The notes below the pieces were generated by a model. That model did not search any database. It was not told the DNA's origin and saw nothing but the letters and a program-made list of their open reading frames with translations. A DNA stretch of 64,000 bases from Maricaulis sp034670125 (GTDB lineage Bacteria; Pseudomonadota; Alphaproteobacteria; Caulobacterales; Maricaulaceae), in contig NZ_JAXMOC010000002.1 of the NCBI RefSeq assembly GCF_034670125.1, positions 1 to 64,000 of the forward strand, written 5' to 3'. This document shows positions 35,029 to 43,941 of this stretch, piece by piece. Within the stretch, counting starts at the first letter, position 1. The number at the start of each line of letters is the position of its first letter. Made by a program: the position numbers and the translations under genes.

Positions 35029-35919
35029 TCAATCGGCATCGGTCCGGGCCAGCCGCGCGGCGAGCCAGTCGGCGACCGGGCCGGGTGCTTCCATCGGTGC
35101 GAGATGGCCCGAGCCGGCGAGCAGGTCTATGCCGATACCGCGACCGGTCAACGCGCGGCGATTGATAATGGTGGATGCGTGTTCGGCCTTCAGGACGTGG
35201 ACAGGTGCTGACACCCGGCCGAGCGCCCTTCCGATATCATGACCTTGGGCCTCATAGTTTGCGGCTTCCCACAGCGGATCACAGGCGAGGCACACACCGC
35301 CGTCGCCATCTGGCATCAGCCCGTCTTCAAGGTAATCATCGAGTACGCCGTCGGCCCAGTTCCGGAAGGTTTTGTGACGCGCATATCGCTTGGCGGCCAG
35401 AGCGCGTTCGGGCCAGCCGTTGAATCGCCTGCGGGCCGCATTGGCGATACCGATCCGGCCACGGATGAGGCCGCGAAGCGGGCTGCGGGCCATGAGATAG
35501 AGCGGTGACGGCATGACCACCGGTTCGATCAGTGCCAGCGGTGTCGGACGGTCCTGTCGCGCCGCGCTCAACAGCGCCACAATCGCCCCCATGGAATGGC
35601 CCGCAAGGGCATCGGCAGGATGATCCAGGGCTGTCAGCCAGGCGCAGACATCGCGCGCGTAGATGTCCCAGCTGTGATGCCGGTCGGGGTGGACCGGCAA
35701 GCGGGATGTGCCGTGACCGCGCAGGTCAGGGGCGAGGATGTCGAAATTGGTCGCCAGTCGCGACAGCACAGCGCGATAGGCACTGGCACAAAATCCATTG
35801 GCGTGGATGAAGACCAGTCTTGGTTTGCGTGGCCCGGGCCACGCAAGGCCGGACAGGTGCCCGTCCGCGAGCTCATGCCGGAAACGTTGCGGGGCCGGCC
35901 CGATCTCATCTCGGCTCAT
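35029..35919 (-). CDS. alpha/beta hydrolase
   Basis: The 296-residue protein has the alpha/beta-hydrolase fold: oxyanion strand FIHANGFCAS, nucleophile elbow AGHSMGAIVAL (Ser) and a late SGHLAPMEAP with the catalytic His. The acid is probably an Asp/Glu near VHVLKAEHAS. No signal peptide, so it acts in the cytoplasm. Lies upstream of a crotonase on the same strand. The substrate could be an ester, lactone or thioester. Confidence 0.84.
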   Translation of the reverse strand: MSRDEIGPAPQRFRHELADGHLSGLAWPGPRKPRLVFIHANGFCASAYRAVLSRLATNFDILAPDLRGHGTSRLPVHPDRHHSWDIYARDVCAWLTALDHPADALAGHSMGAIVALLSAARQDRPTPLALIEPVVMPSPLYLMARSPLRGLIRGRIGIANAARRRFNGWPERALAAKRYARHKTFRNWADGVLDDYLEDGLMPDGDGGVCLACDPLWEAANYEAQGHDIGRALGRVSAPVHVLKAEHASTIINRRALTGRGIGIDLLAGSGHLAPMEAPGPVADWLAARLARTDAD

Positions 35920-36117
35920 TGTGACGCGTCCCTGATCGCTGCGCCCATGACGCTAATGTGTGGGGCCATCCGGCACGAGCACGGATTGCAGACGCGCGCG
36001 CATACCGTCCATTCGGCCCCGGTCGAGTGTGTCGTTGCGCGGTGCGGAAAAATACAGCTTCTGCGCGCAGGGCAATGAGCTACACTGTGTGCGCAACCCG
36101 ACCGGACTGGAGACCCC

Positions 36118-36558
36118 ATGTTGAGCCGAAATTTCAAGCTGGCTGAGTTCACGCGTTCTGACACGGCCGACAAGCTCGGCGACCCTAACACGCCGGACGA
36201 AGCCCACTTGCGGGCCCTGCACGGACTTGCCTGCGGCATGGAACAGGTGCGTCGCATCCTGGGAGACCGGGCTATCACCATCACCTCCGGATATCGCAAT
36301 CCGGCCGTCAACAAGGCGGTCGGCGGGGTCAGCAATTCGGCCCATGCGCTGGGCTATGCCGCCGACTTTACGGTCAAGGGGATGGAGCCGATCGATGTGG
36401 CGAAGGCGCTCGACGCGTCAGATCTGGCTTTTGACCAGCTGATCTACGAGGCTTCGCGCCGCATCAATCATATCAGCTTCGATCCGCGCATGCGGCGCGA
36501 GGTGAAGACCCAGAAAGGCGGCGCCGGAACGGCGGTCGTCTGGGGCATCGTCGACTAG
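36118..36558 (+). CDS. M15-family peptidase (D-Ala-D-Ala carboxypeptidase-like)
   Basis: A small 146-residue peptidase M15A-type zinc protein. ITSGYRNPAVNKAVGG, SNSAHALGYAADFTV (first metal His and Asp) and INHISFDPRM (second His) are all present. No signal peptide; phage endolysin-like and cellular versions share this fold, and no phage genes surround it, so it may be a domesticated cell-wall hydrolase. Its stop shares the palindrome CTAG (36555-36558) with the stop of the convergent neighbour. Confidence 0.82.
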   Translation: MLSRNFKLAEFTRSDTADKLGDPNTPDEAHLRALHGLACGMEQVRRILGDRAITITSGYRNPAVNKAVGGVSNSAHALGYAADFTVKGMEPIDVAKALDASDLAFDQLIYEASRRINHISFDPRMRREVKTQKGGAGTAVVWGIVD

Positions 36559-37640
36559 TTCGCGGGCCTGGGCGCGGCATTATTTCCGGCGATCTCTGGT
36601 GCGGCGAAGACGGTGATGCCGTCACGCGCCAGGCCGGATGTCCACAGTTCGCCCTGCCAGAGCGTAGCGGTCGTGATCCCCTCCGCCCCGTCGACCGGCC
36701 CGCGCAGGCCGATGACCGCGTGACCGTCGGTATCAATGCCGATCGCCATGGCGGGTGTGTCGGGCAGGGGCGGGAGGCCGGCCAGCTGCAGCCAGCGCCA
36801 GGCGAGGCGTTTGACCAGCGGGCGGCCGTGCAAGGCCTCCAGGTCGGTGGCCCGCGGAGACGGCATGGCGACCCAGATCAGACCGGTCCCGGTGTCGAAT
36901 TCCAGATTGTCGGGATAGCCGGGCAGACCGTCGATCAACAGGTCCAGATCGCTGGTGTCTGGGTTCAGCTGCCAGACTCGCCCGGTCCAGGTTTCATTGA
37001 CATACACCAGCCCGGTCATCGGGTCGTGATCGACCCCGTTGATGAATCCCAGCCCGCCAACCAGCTGGCTCATCTCGCCCGGGGCGGTGACCATCAGGAT
37101 TCGTCCGGTCTGATCGCCTTCAAGGAATGATGTGAGGTGGTCACCATAGCCGTGACGCCCGGACGCGTCGGTGAGGATGATGCGGCCATCGGCCAGCACG
37201 GTGAGGTCGTCGGCAAAGACCAGCTCGCCGCCATCCTGCGCCGAGGCGATCCACGTCTCCCAGCCGTCGGCCGTCAGGCGCATCAACCCCCGCAGTGCGT
37301 CAGCGACAAACAAGCTTCCATCCGGCCCGAAACTGAGACCCAGGGGGCGTCCACCCGTGTCGGCGATCTCGGTCCACTCGCCGCCCGTGTCCCGCGCCAT
37401 GATACGGCCATCCGCCAGCGAGGCATAAAGCCGACCATCCGGACCGGGCTCGAGATCCTCGGCACCGTGAAAGTCGGGCCGCTCCGTCCGGGCCACACTT
37501 GCGGCAGGTTCAAAAAGGGCTTCAAGGCGCGGATCGGCGGGCGTGACGTCCAACCGCGTGGCGTCAAGTGAGCCCGGACCATAGGCCGCGAAACTGACCG
37601 CGAGCACCAGGCCCGCGATGACCAGCACGAAATTTCGCAT
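36555..37640 (-). CDS. SMP-30/gluconolactonase or strictosidine synthase-like beta-propeller protein
   Basis: The 361-residue protein has an N-terminal membrane anchor or signal (VLVIAGLVLAVSFAAYG) and a six-bladed propeller with HGAEDLEPGPDGRLYAS, GRPLGLSFGPDG, FINGVDHDPMTGLVYVNET and GLPGYPDNLEFD. The pattern is that of strictosidine synthase-like/APMAP proteins, which often act as lactonases or esterases in bacteria. GGAGG stands 5 bases before ATG 37640, so the much longer open frame upstream is spurious. It follows the P450 gene in the same direction with 77 bases between, perhaps cotranscribed. Confidence 0.82.
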   Translation of the reverse strand: MRNFVLVIAGLVLAVSFAAYGPGSLDATRLDVTPADPRLEALFEPAASVARTERPDFHGAEDLEPGPDGRLYASLADGRIMARDTGGEWTEIADTGGRPLGLSFGPDGSLFVADALRGLMRLTADGWETWIASAQDGGELVFADDLTVLADGRIILTDASGRHGYGDHLTSFLEGDQTGRILMVTAPGEMSQLVGGLGFINGVDHDPMTGLVYVNETWTGRVWQLNPDTSDLDLLIDGLPGYPDNLEFDTGTGLIWVAMPSPRATDLEALHGRPLVKRLAWRWLQLAGLPPLPDTPAMAIGIDTDGHAVIGLRGPVDGAEGITTATLWQGELWTSGLARDGITVFAAPEIAGNNAAPRPAN

Positions 37641-37717
37641 GCCAACCTCCTCAATCAGTGGCCCGGCCTGGCCCGTCCTGGCCGACCCGCGCGGCGATTT
37701 TATGCGGCCACAGGGCG

Positions 37718-39088
37718 CTAGCTGGAGCGCCTGACCGGTACCATGTTTGGCCGTTCGCCATCGCGACCATACAGATTGACCTCCAACGAGGAGATGGCAT
37801 GGACAAGCGTGTTCGGCGCGATGGTCTGGCGGCCGGTCCAGGCGATCTTCGGGAAGCGATCGAAAATTTTCCGGTAGGCCGAGTGCAATTGCATCTGCGC
37901 GATCCGGCTGCCCAGGCATTTGTGGGCGCCATGACCGAAGGCCAGGTGTTTGTCGCCATTGTCCCGGGTCATGTCGAACCGGTCCGGGTCCGGGAAGACC
38001 GAGGGGTCGCGATTGGCGGCCGGGTACCACATCACGACCTTTTCGTCCCGGGCGATGCGTTGGCCATTCAGCTCGGTGTCCTCCATCGCCGTGCGGCGCA
38101 TGTGCTGCACCGGCGAAATCATGCGCAGGGCTTCATGGGTCATGGCCGGTATCAATGACCGGTCCGACAGGATCATGTCGCGCTGGTCCTCGAACTGGGT
38201 CATCAGGCGAATGGTGCCGGACAGAGAGTTCCGCGACGTATCATTTCCGGCGAAAATGATGAGCAGCCAGGACCCGTCGAGATATTCCTGGGGCAGGGGT
38301 TTTCCGGCCATTTCGGTATTGGCGATCGCGGTCATCAGATCGCGGCGCGGATTGGCCCGGCGCTCGGCCATGATCCGCTCACCATAGGCGAACATCTCGT
38401 TGACGTGCTGGTAGAATTTGATCGGGAACCAGGGGCGGCGCGAGAGCAGCGACCACGGGTTGACGAAATACTGGTTGGCCAATTCCAGGTAATGCATCCA
38501 CTTGATGATTTTCGGGCGATCCGCCTCGTCCACGCCGAGCATCTCGCACAGGGTGAACAGTGGCAGTTCCTGCGAGAACAGTTTCACGAAATCCACCACC
38601 GGACCGCGACGCTCCATCTCGTCGAGCAGGTCGTCGATCTTTGCATCCACGCGCTCTTGAAGTTCAGCCACGAAGCGCGGAATGAAGAAGTCCTTCTGCT
38701 GGATCCGCATCTGCATGTGATGGGGTTGATCCAGATTGATGATCGAGTTGAAGGCGGCAGGAATGAGCTTCTTGGGCTTCCATTCCTTCCGCGGCATTAC
38801 AAACATGTTGATGCTGCCGCGTTCGGAGGAATAAATCTCCGGTGCCAGCTCGACGGTCTTGATGTCGTCATAGCGTGTCACCGACCAATACCCGGCCTTT
38901 GACGTGTCGGCGGCCTGCCACATCACCGGGGCCTGTTCGCGCATCCGCTGGAAGAATTCATGCGGATGGCCTGATGTCCAGGCGGCCGGATCCCACAGTT
39001 TGAAGTCGTCAAAGGCGGGATAGGCGGCACCAAAACGGGGCTCGGTCTGCGGGCTGTCTTCCAGAATGACATCGCTGACAAGTTGCAT
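37718..39088 (-). CDS. cytochrome P450
   Basis: A 456-residue soluble class I-type monooxygenase. The heme-thiolate loop is FGHGAHKCLGSRIA (Cys ligand), the oxygen-activating I helix contains AGNDTSRNS (Asn-Asp-Thr in place of the usual Gly-x-Asp-Thr) and EALRM gives the K-helix ExxR. The size and HLAFGHGAHKCLG sequence resemble CYP enzymes for terpenoids, steroids or alkanes. No ferredoxin or reductase gene is adjacent, so it must borrow redox partners. The substrate is unknown. Confidence 0.93.
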   Translation of the reverse strand: MQLVSDVILEDSPQTEPRFGAAYPAFDDFKLWDPAAWTSGHPHEFFQRMREQAPVMWQAADTSKAGYWSVTRYDDIKTVELAPEIYSSERGSINMFVMPRKEWKPKKLIPAAFNSIINLDQPHHMQMRIQQKDFFIPRFVAELQERVDAKIDDLLDEMERRGPVVDFVKLFSQELPLFTLCEMLGVDEADRPKIIKWMHYLELANQYFVNPWSLLSRRPWFPIKFYQHVNEMFAYGERIMAERRANPRRDLMTAIANTEMAGKPLPQEYLDGSWLLIIFAGNDTSRNSLSGTIRLMTQFEDQRDMILSDRSLIPAMTHEALRMISPVQHMRRTAMEDTELNGQRIARDEKVVMWYPAANRDPSVFPDPDRFDMTRDNGDKHLAFGHGAHKCLGSRIAQMQLHSAYRKIFDRFPKIAWTGRQTIAPNTLVHAISSLEVNLYGRDGERPNMVPVRRSS

Positions 39089-39326
39089 GGGGCCGGGCCT
39101 TCCTGCGATCAGGTGAACGGTGTTCGTATTTTTTCAGGCTAGGGCGGTGTGCCCAATCTTGGCAAGTCAGAATCGGCCCGGGACGGGCAGGCGTTTGGAC
39201 CGGACCGGCCTCGAGGGCATCTGGCGTCCGGTTGTCAGCCCGGTCGAACGGGGACACCGTAGTCACTGCTGCAGCGGATACCGGCGACCCGATCCGCACC
39301 AGGCGACCCGTACCCAGGAGGCCGAC

Positions 39327-40304
39327 ATGGCTGTTTCCGATCAAAGTCCCACCGGCTCCGGCTTTCATGCGAAGAGCGAGGGAGCGGATGTCCTCGCGGG
39401 CATCGATCTGGCCGGCAAGACGGCCATCGTGACCGGCGGCTATAGTGGTATCGGCCTCGAAACGGTGCGGAGCCTCGCTGCCAGGGGCGCCTCGGTCATT
39501 GTGCCGGTTCGTTCGCCGGAAAGGGCTGCGCAAGCGCTGGCCGGCGTCGCGGGTGACGTCACGTCCGCGCCCTTGGACCTGGCCGACCTGGCCTCGGTGC
39601 GCGGGTTTGCCGAAAACCTGACCAACGCGCTCGAACGGCTGGACATGTTGATCAATAATGCCGGCATAATGGCATGTCCCGAGACCCGGGTCGGGCCGGG
39701 TTGGGAGTCGCAATTCGGTATCAACCACATGGGCCATTTCGCGCTGACCCGGGCGCTGATGCCCCTGCTTCAGAAGTCCGGTGGGGCGCGCGTGATCGCG
39801 CTTTCCTCCACCGCCCACAAATTGTCGGACATCCGCTGGGACGACATCCACTACCGCGATACACCCTATGACAAGTGGCAGGCCTATGGTCAGGCCAAGA
39901 CGGCCAATGCGCTGTTTGCCAACGCCCTGTCACGTCGCCTCAAGGCGAGCGATGGCGCAGCCTTTGCGGTCCATCCGGGAGGCATTTTCACACCACTGCA
40001 ACGCCACCTGCCCACGGAGGAAATGATCGCGCTGGGCTGGCTCGGCGAAGATGGCGAGCCATCCGAACTGGCGCGCCAGGGATTCAAGACGCCTGAGCAG
40101 GGCTGTTCCACCACGCTTTGGGCAGCGACAGCTCCCGGTCTGGCCGGGATGCCAGGCGTTTATTGCGAGAATTGCGACATCGCCGCCCCGACAGACACGT
40201 CCAGTCCGATGACCCGTTATGTCGGTGTCGACCCACACGCCTGCAGCGACGAGTCGGCCGAGCGCCTGTGGGACGTCAGCGAGGCTCTGCTGGCGGAGGC
40301 GTGA
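39327..40304 (+). CDS. short-chain dehydrogenase/reductase
   Basis: A 325-residue NAD(P)-dependent oxidoreductase of the WWOX/retinol dehydrogenase-like SDR group. The cofactor motif is TGGYSGIGLET, then LINNAGIMACP; the catalytic Ser is in ALSSTAHKL and the Tyr/Lys pair in YGQAK. AGGAGG precedes the ATG at 39327, which rules out the much longer open frame. It is divergent from the P450, with 238 bases between. Substrate unknown. Confidence 0.9.
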   Translation: MAVSDQSPTGSGFHAKSEGADVLAGIDLAGKTAIVTGGYSGIGLETVRSLAARGASVIVPVRSPERAAQALAGVAGDVTSAPLDLADLASVRGFAENLTNALERLDMLINNAGIMACPETRVGPGWESQFGINHMGHFALTRALMPLLQKSGGARVIALSSTAHKLSDIRWDDIHYRDTPYDKWQAYGQAKTANALFANALSRRLKASDGAAFAVHPGGIFTPLQRHLPTEEMIALGWLGEDGEPSELARQGFKTPEQGCSTTLWAATAPGLAGMPGVYCENCDIAAPTDTSSPMTRYVGVDPHACSDESAERLWDVSEALLAEA

Positions 40305-40327
40305 GGCAAAGCGCGGTCGGGACTTGA

Positions 40328-40594
40328 TCAGAGTGGATAGTCTCGCCCCGCGTCAATACCCGCTGTTTCGAGGAACTTGCGAACAGCGCGGACTTCGTCC
40401 TTGGGCAGGCTGTGCTGGGCATGGTGGAAACTCGCCGTGTGCCCGTTGAGAGTCGCGGAGAATTTGGCACCACTGCGCTCGTGCAGCTCCGCTCCCAGGT
40501 CAGACAAGACGTGCTCGACATCGGCCGGGGCCAGATTCGCGGGTTCAGGGTGGGCGAACAGGCTGTGCAAGATCTTGCGATGTTTGTGATTCAT
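40328..40594 (-). CDS. orphan HicA-family protein (mRNA interferase-like)
   Basis: An 88-residue protein with the dsRBD-like fold of HicA: HRKILHSLFAHPEPANL, then DVEHVLSDLGAELHERSGAKFSATLNGHTASFHHAQ and a C-terminal DEVRAVRKFLETAGI helix. The HicA catalytic His could be in the FHHAQH stretch. No HicB antitoxin is visible on either side, so this is likely a solitary, chromosomal, non-toxin member of the family. AGGAGG lies 6 bases before the start. Converges with the SDR gene, 23 bases apart. Confidence 0.72.
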   Translation of the reverse strand: MNHKHRKILHSLFAHPEPANLAPADVEHVLSDLGAELHERSGAKFSATLNGHTASFHHAQHSLPKDEVRAVRKFLETAGIDAGRDYPL

Positions 40595-40834
40595 GGAAGC
40601 CTCCTTGTTCCTTCCTCACCGTAGGGCGATGCCTCGGGCTCGGCGATGCGACGAAACGGCCTGCGACGCTCCGCCTCAGCTACCGTCGGGCTGGCACCCG
40701 CTGATCGTAGTGGCATGGTCTTGTGGAAATGTCGTTGACCCTACCTTTTGTGGTGCGGCTGGCCCAAGCTGGCAGGTCAGAGACGAGCCCGGAAATCAAG
40801 CGACGGGACAGGCCAGGTCAGGGGACTGGAGACG

Positions 40835-41590
40835 ATGGACAAGAAACTCTACCGCCAGCGATTGCTCGACGCCCAGATCAACCTGGTCGACCTGCAGCGT
40901 CACGTCATCGCCAAGGAACTGCGCCTGCTGGTTCTCTTTGAAGGACGCGACAGCTCCGGCAAGGATGGCGTCATCAAGCGTATCGCGGAGCACCAGAGCC
41001 CGCGCGAAACCCGGGTGGTCGCCCTTGGCAAGCCCAGTGAGCGCGACCGCTCGTCCTGGTATTTCCAGCGCTGGACCTCCTATCTGCCGGCCCAGGGCGA
41101 AACCGCGCTGTTCAACCGGTCCTGGTACAATCGGGCCGGGGTCGAGCCGGTGATGGGGTTCTGCTCCGACGCGCAGTATGAGAGCTTTCTTGCGGATGTC
41201 GGGGCGTTCGAGAAGATCCTGACCGATGACGGCCTGATCCTGCTCAAATACTATCTCGACATCTCGAAAGGCGAACAGGCGAGGCGCCTGGAAGATCGCC
41301 GCCAGAACCCGTTGAAGACGTGGAAGATCAGCCCGATCGATGCCGTCGCGGTCGAAAAATGGGACGACTATTCCCGGGCCCGCAACCGCATGCTGATGGA
41401 GACCTGCCAGCCCCTGCCATGGCGGGTGGTCCGCGCTGACAACAAGCGCGTGGCGCGATTGACGGTCATCAACGACATCTTGAGGACGATTGATTGCGGC
41501 GGCTATTCACGGCCTGTCCTGGGTCATGACGCCGACACATTGCAATATTGGGGGCGGCCGGACGTCCGAGGCGCCTTCCTGGCACCCTGA
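40835..41590 (+). CDS. ppk2: polyphosphate kinase 2 family protein
   Basis: Transfers phosphate between polyphosphate and nucleotides. The 251-residue cytoplasmic enzyme has Walker A FEGRDSSGKDGVIKRI, Walker B-like LFNRSWYNRAGVEPVMGF (lid region) and the family-typical LLKYYLDISKGEQARRL and KISPIDAVAVEKWDDY. The length suits class I (NDP-phosphorylating) PPK2. ATG 40835 follows GGAGACG; an upstream in-frame start has no ribosome site. The stop codon is the first unit of a CCTGA tandem repeat. Confidence 0.92.
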   Translation: MDKKLYRQRLLDAQINLVDLQRHVIAKELRLLVLFEGRDSSGKDGVIKRIAEHQSPRETRVVALGKPSERDRSSWYFQRWTSYLPAQGETALFNRSWYNRAGVEPVMGFCSDAQYESFLADVGAFEKILTDDGLILLKYYLDISKGEQARRLEDRRQNPLKTWKISPIDAVAVEKWDDYSRARNRMLMETCQPLPWRVVRADNKRVARLTVINDILRTIDCGGYSRPVLGHDADTLQYWGRPDVRGAFLAP

Positions 41591-41625
41591 CCTGATCTGA
41601 CCTGACCTGACCTGACCTGACCTGA
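41586..41625. repeat. pentanucleotide tandem repeat (CCTGA)8
   Basis: Eight consecutive CCTGA units, the third reading TCTGA. The first contains the ppk2 stop codon; the array fills the gap between ppk2 and the convergent reductase gene (stop at 41630). A 5-bp unit could vary in number by slippage. Confidence 0.9.
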
Positions 41626-41629
41626 CCGG

Positions 41630-42697
41630 CTAACGCCTCGGTTTGATTCGCCCGGCCTCGATCAATTGCCGGAAATGCTCGGTCAAGGTCGTTGCCAGCG
41701 GGCGGTAGTCCACGCCCAGCGCGCTGCGGCTTTTGGCGTTGTCGGCGATGAAGGCGATGCCGACATTTCGGCTGACCATCTTGCGGGTGAGCGCCGGATT
41801 GATCATCGGTCCGGCCAGCCAGACCAGGAATTTTGGCAGGATGGTTCGGCCGAAGCGATAGCTGTCGCCAAAATGGTCGCGCAGGATCGCGCTCATTTCG
41901 ACGAAGCCCGTATTGTGCCCGGACAGGATGTGCCGCCCGGCGGCTTGCGGGGTGAAGCCTGCGGTGATGTGGGCGGCCGCCACGTCCCGCACATCGACCG
42001 TGCCGATGCGAAAGTCGGGGATGCCCGACGCCATGGTGCCATCGCCGATCTGTGTCAGCAGCGCATAGCTCTCACCGGCGGTCATCGGGTCGATGCCGGG
42101 GCCGAGAATGAGAGATGGATTGATGGTCACCAGGTCCCAGCGTGATTGATCGCCGGCAAGGTCCCAGGCAACGTTCTCGGCCAGTGTCTTGGACAGGGAA
42201 TAGGCCTGGTGGCGAAGCGTTGAACTGGTATTCCAGACGGCTTCGGTCAGCTTTCCACCGGGCATCGACGCGATATCCGCATTGTCACCGTAGATCGCCG
42301 CGCAGCTGGAGGTCAGCACCACGCGTTTCACGCTCGCTGTTGTGTTCGCGGCGGTCAGGACATTGCGGGTGCCCTCGACCGCCGGGTCGACCAGGTCGCG
42401 CTGTGGGTCGGCAACATGGGCGATGAAGGGCGACGCCGTGTGGATTACCAGCTGGCATCCCGCCATTGCCGGGGCGAAGGCGTCCGGATCTTGCAGGTCG
42501 GCGCGAAAGTAGCGGATCGAGCCGGGCGAGGCCTCCGCCAGCGCCTCCAGCGCTGCCAGCCGATCCTGCCTGTTTGGATCGCGGACCGTGGCGTGCACGA
42601 CATGACCCGCCGCAAGCAATTGGGCAATGATAACCCCGGCCAGATAGCCGGTCCCGCCAGTCACCAGGATCGGGGCGTCAGGATTGATGGCGGTCAT
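41630..42697 (-). CDS. NAD-dependent epimerase/dehydratase, dihydroflavonol-4-reductase-like
   Basis: The 355-residue extended SDR has the cofactor motif ILVTGGTGYLAG, VVLTSSCAAIYGD with the catalytic Ser, and the active-site YSLSK (Tyr/Lys). LVIHTASPF is typical of the DFR/aldehyde-reductase branch, so a carbonyl reductase is more probable than a sugar epimerase. Start ATG 42697 is preceded by GGAG; the longer frame overlaps nothing useful. Solitary; substrate unknown. Confidence 0.85.
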   Translation of the reverse strand: MTAINPDAPILVTGGTGYLAGVIIAQLLAAGHVVHATVRDPNRQDRLAALEALAEASPGSIRYFRADLQDPDAFAPAMAGCQLVIHTASPFIAHVADPQRDLVDPAVEGTRNVLTAANTTASVKRVVLTSSCAAIYGDNADIASMPGGKLTEAVWNTSSTLRHQAYSLSKTLAENVAWDLAGDQSRWDLVTINPSLILGPGIDPMTAGESYALLTQIGDGTMASGIPDFRIGTVDVRDVAAAHITAGFTPQAAGRHILSGHNTGFVEMSAILRDHFGDSYRFGRTILPKFLVWLAGPMINPALTRKMVSRNVGIAFIADNAKSRSALGVDYRPLATTLTEHFRQLIEAGRIKPRR

Positions 42698-42844
42698 GGC
42701 AGGGCTCCGGAGCGGTGAGGGCGGACCATCCGACAGAAACCATCCGGCTGCAAATGCCAAGTCTGAATCGGCCCCTTGGAATTGTTGTCATCGGGGCGGT
42801 TCTTGGCGTGTCGACGCGCGGCTTCGACGGCATGGCGTCCGGTT

Positions 42845-43711
42845 TCAGGGATGGCTCGATATTTCAGCGTCGTCGTCGCGGTGATATCTGCGGCTGCCCC
42901 GGATTTCCCGCCCGGATATCAACCGATAGTCGACATCACCCTTTTGGGTTCTTTTGAACTCCTCGACCTTTGAAAAATCGAGCAGCCAGGATTTGTGAAC
43001 CCGACGAACATCGCGTCCTGCTCTCTTGAGGAGGTTCAAGGCATCACTGAGTGACAATCGCGCGTGGTGGCTCTTGCTGCCTGTGTGCACAAAGACATAA
43101 TTGCCATCGGCCTGCACGGCTTCGACATCGTGCGCCGCCAGGAGGACGGTTTTTCCCCCGCATTTCAGAACCAGCCGGTGTTTGACGGAAGCCGTGGTCC
43201 TGGCCTCCGCCTGTTCGGCATGTGCGATTTCCAGGTTTTTGGACAGGTATATGATCATCAGAATGGTCGCGTAGGTGACCACATCCTTTCGATAATCATA
43301 GAGAACATCCTCAAGCGGGTTGCGCAGGTAGTTGTATTCCGTATCGAAAACGATGATCCAGTAGCCCTCGCGGATCATCACCATGAGGAAAATATGCAGC
43401 GCTGAGAATGCGATGGACCCCAGGATGTGGATTGCGACCTTCTTCAAAACCGGGCCTGGAGCAATCGGCCACCGTGATTCCAAATGCCAGACGAAGAAGA
43501 ACAACGCCGCACTTACCAGCAGACTGGACCCCTCCAATACCCAGGGGGCATGCCAAGCCGTCTCAATCCCGGCCCGGGTATTCTCAGTGCCGCGTGAAAG
43601 GGCGCTCACAATCCAGAATGCGAGGGAGAGCCCGAAGAAAAGCGTCGCTGCTTTCCATCTGGCTCTGACTTCAATCGTTGCTGTTGGTGAATCGCTCATG
43701 GTCTGAGGCAT
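42845..43711 (-). CDS. membrane-anchored LytTR transcriptional regulator
   Basis: The 288-residue protein has four membrane helices in the first 160 residues (for instance ATLFFGLSLAFWIVSALS, LLVSAALFFFVWHL and VTYATILMIIYLS) and a C-terminal LytTR DNA-binding domain (VEAVQADGNYVFVHTGSKSH, RRVHKSWLL). No kinase is present, so it seems to sense in or at the membrane and bind DNA directly, a one-component design. A second start (MSDSPT, 43699) is possible; AAGGTG favours 43711. The target may be the divergent neighbouring oxidoreductase, but this is a guess. Confidence 0.85.
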   Translation of the reverse strand: MPQTMSDSPTATIEVRARWKAATLFFGLSLAFWIVSALSRGTENTRAGIETAWHAPWVLEGSSLLVSAALFFFVWHLESRWPIAPGPVLKKVAIHILGSIAFSALHIFLMVMIREGYWIIVFDTEYNYLRNPLEDVLYDYRKDVVTYATILMIIYLSKNLEIAHAEQAEARTTASVKHRLVLKCGGKTVLLAAHDVEAVQADGNYVFVHTGSKSHHARLSLSDALNLLKRAGRDVRRVHKSWLLDFSKVEEFKRTQKGDVDYRLISGREIRGSRRYHRDDDAEISSHP

Positions 43712-43941
43712 GTTTCAGCACCTTCCCGCAAAAGAGCAAGGATCGGTGCAAGCCAGATCCATAACCAAGTTTTCCCGCTCGTCACATCCATCCTCCGGTT
43801 GACACTTCCGGCATGACCGGGGCCGGCGCAAGGCCATAGCTGTAACGCACCCGCTCATTGGGGCGGGGCAAATCGCCAGGTGCGGCTTGCAAACTGGCTC
43901 GAGGGCATTTTTGTATCTTGTAGCAAACCGGGTGGTGGGTG

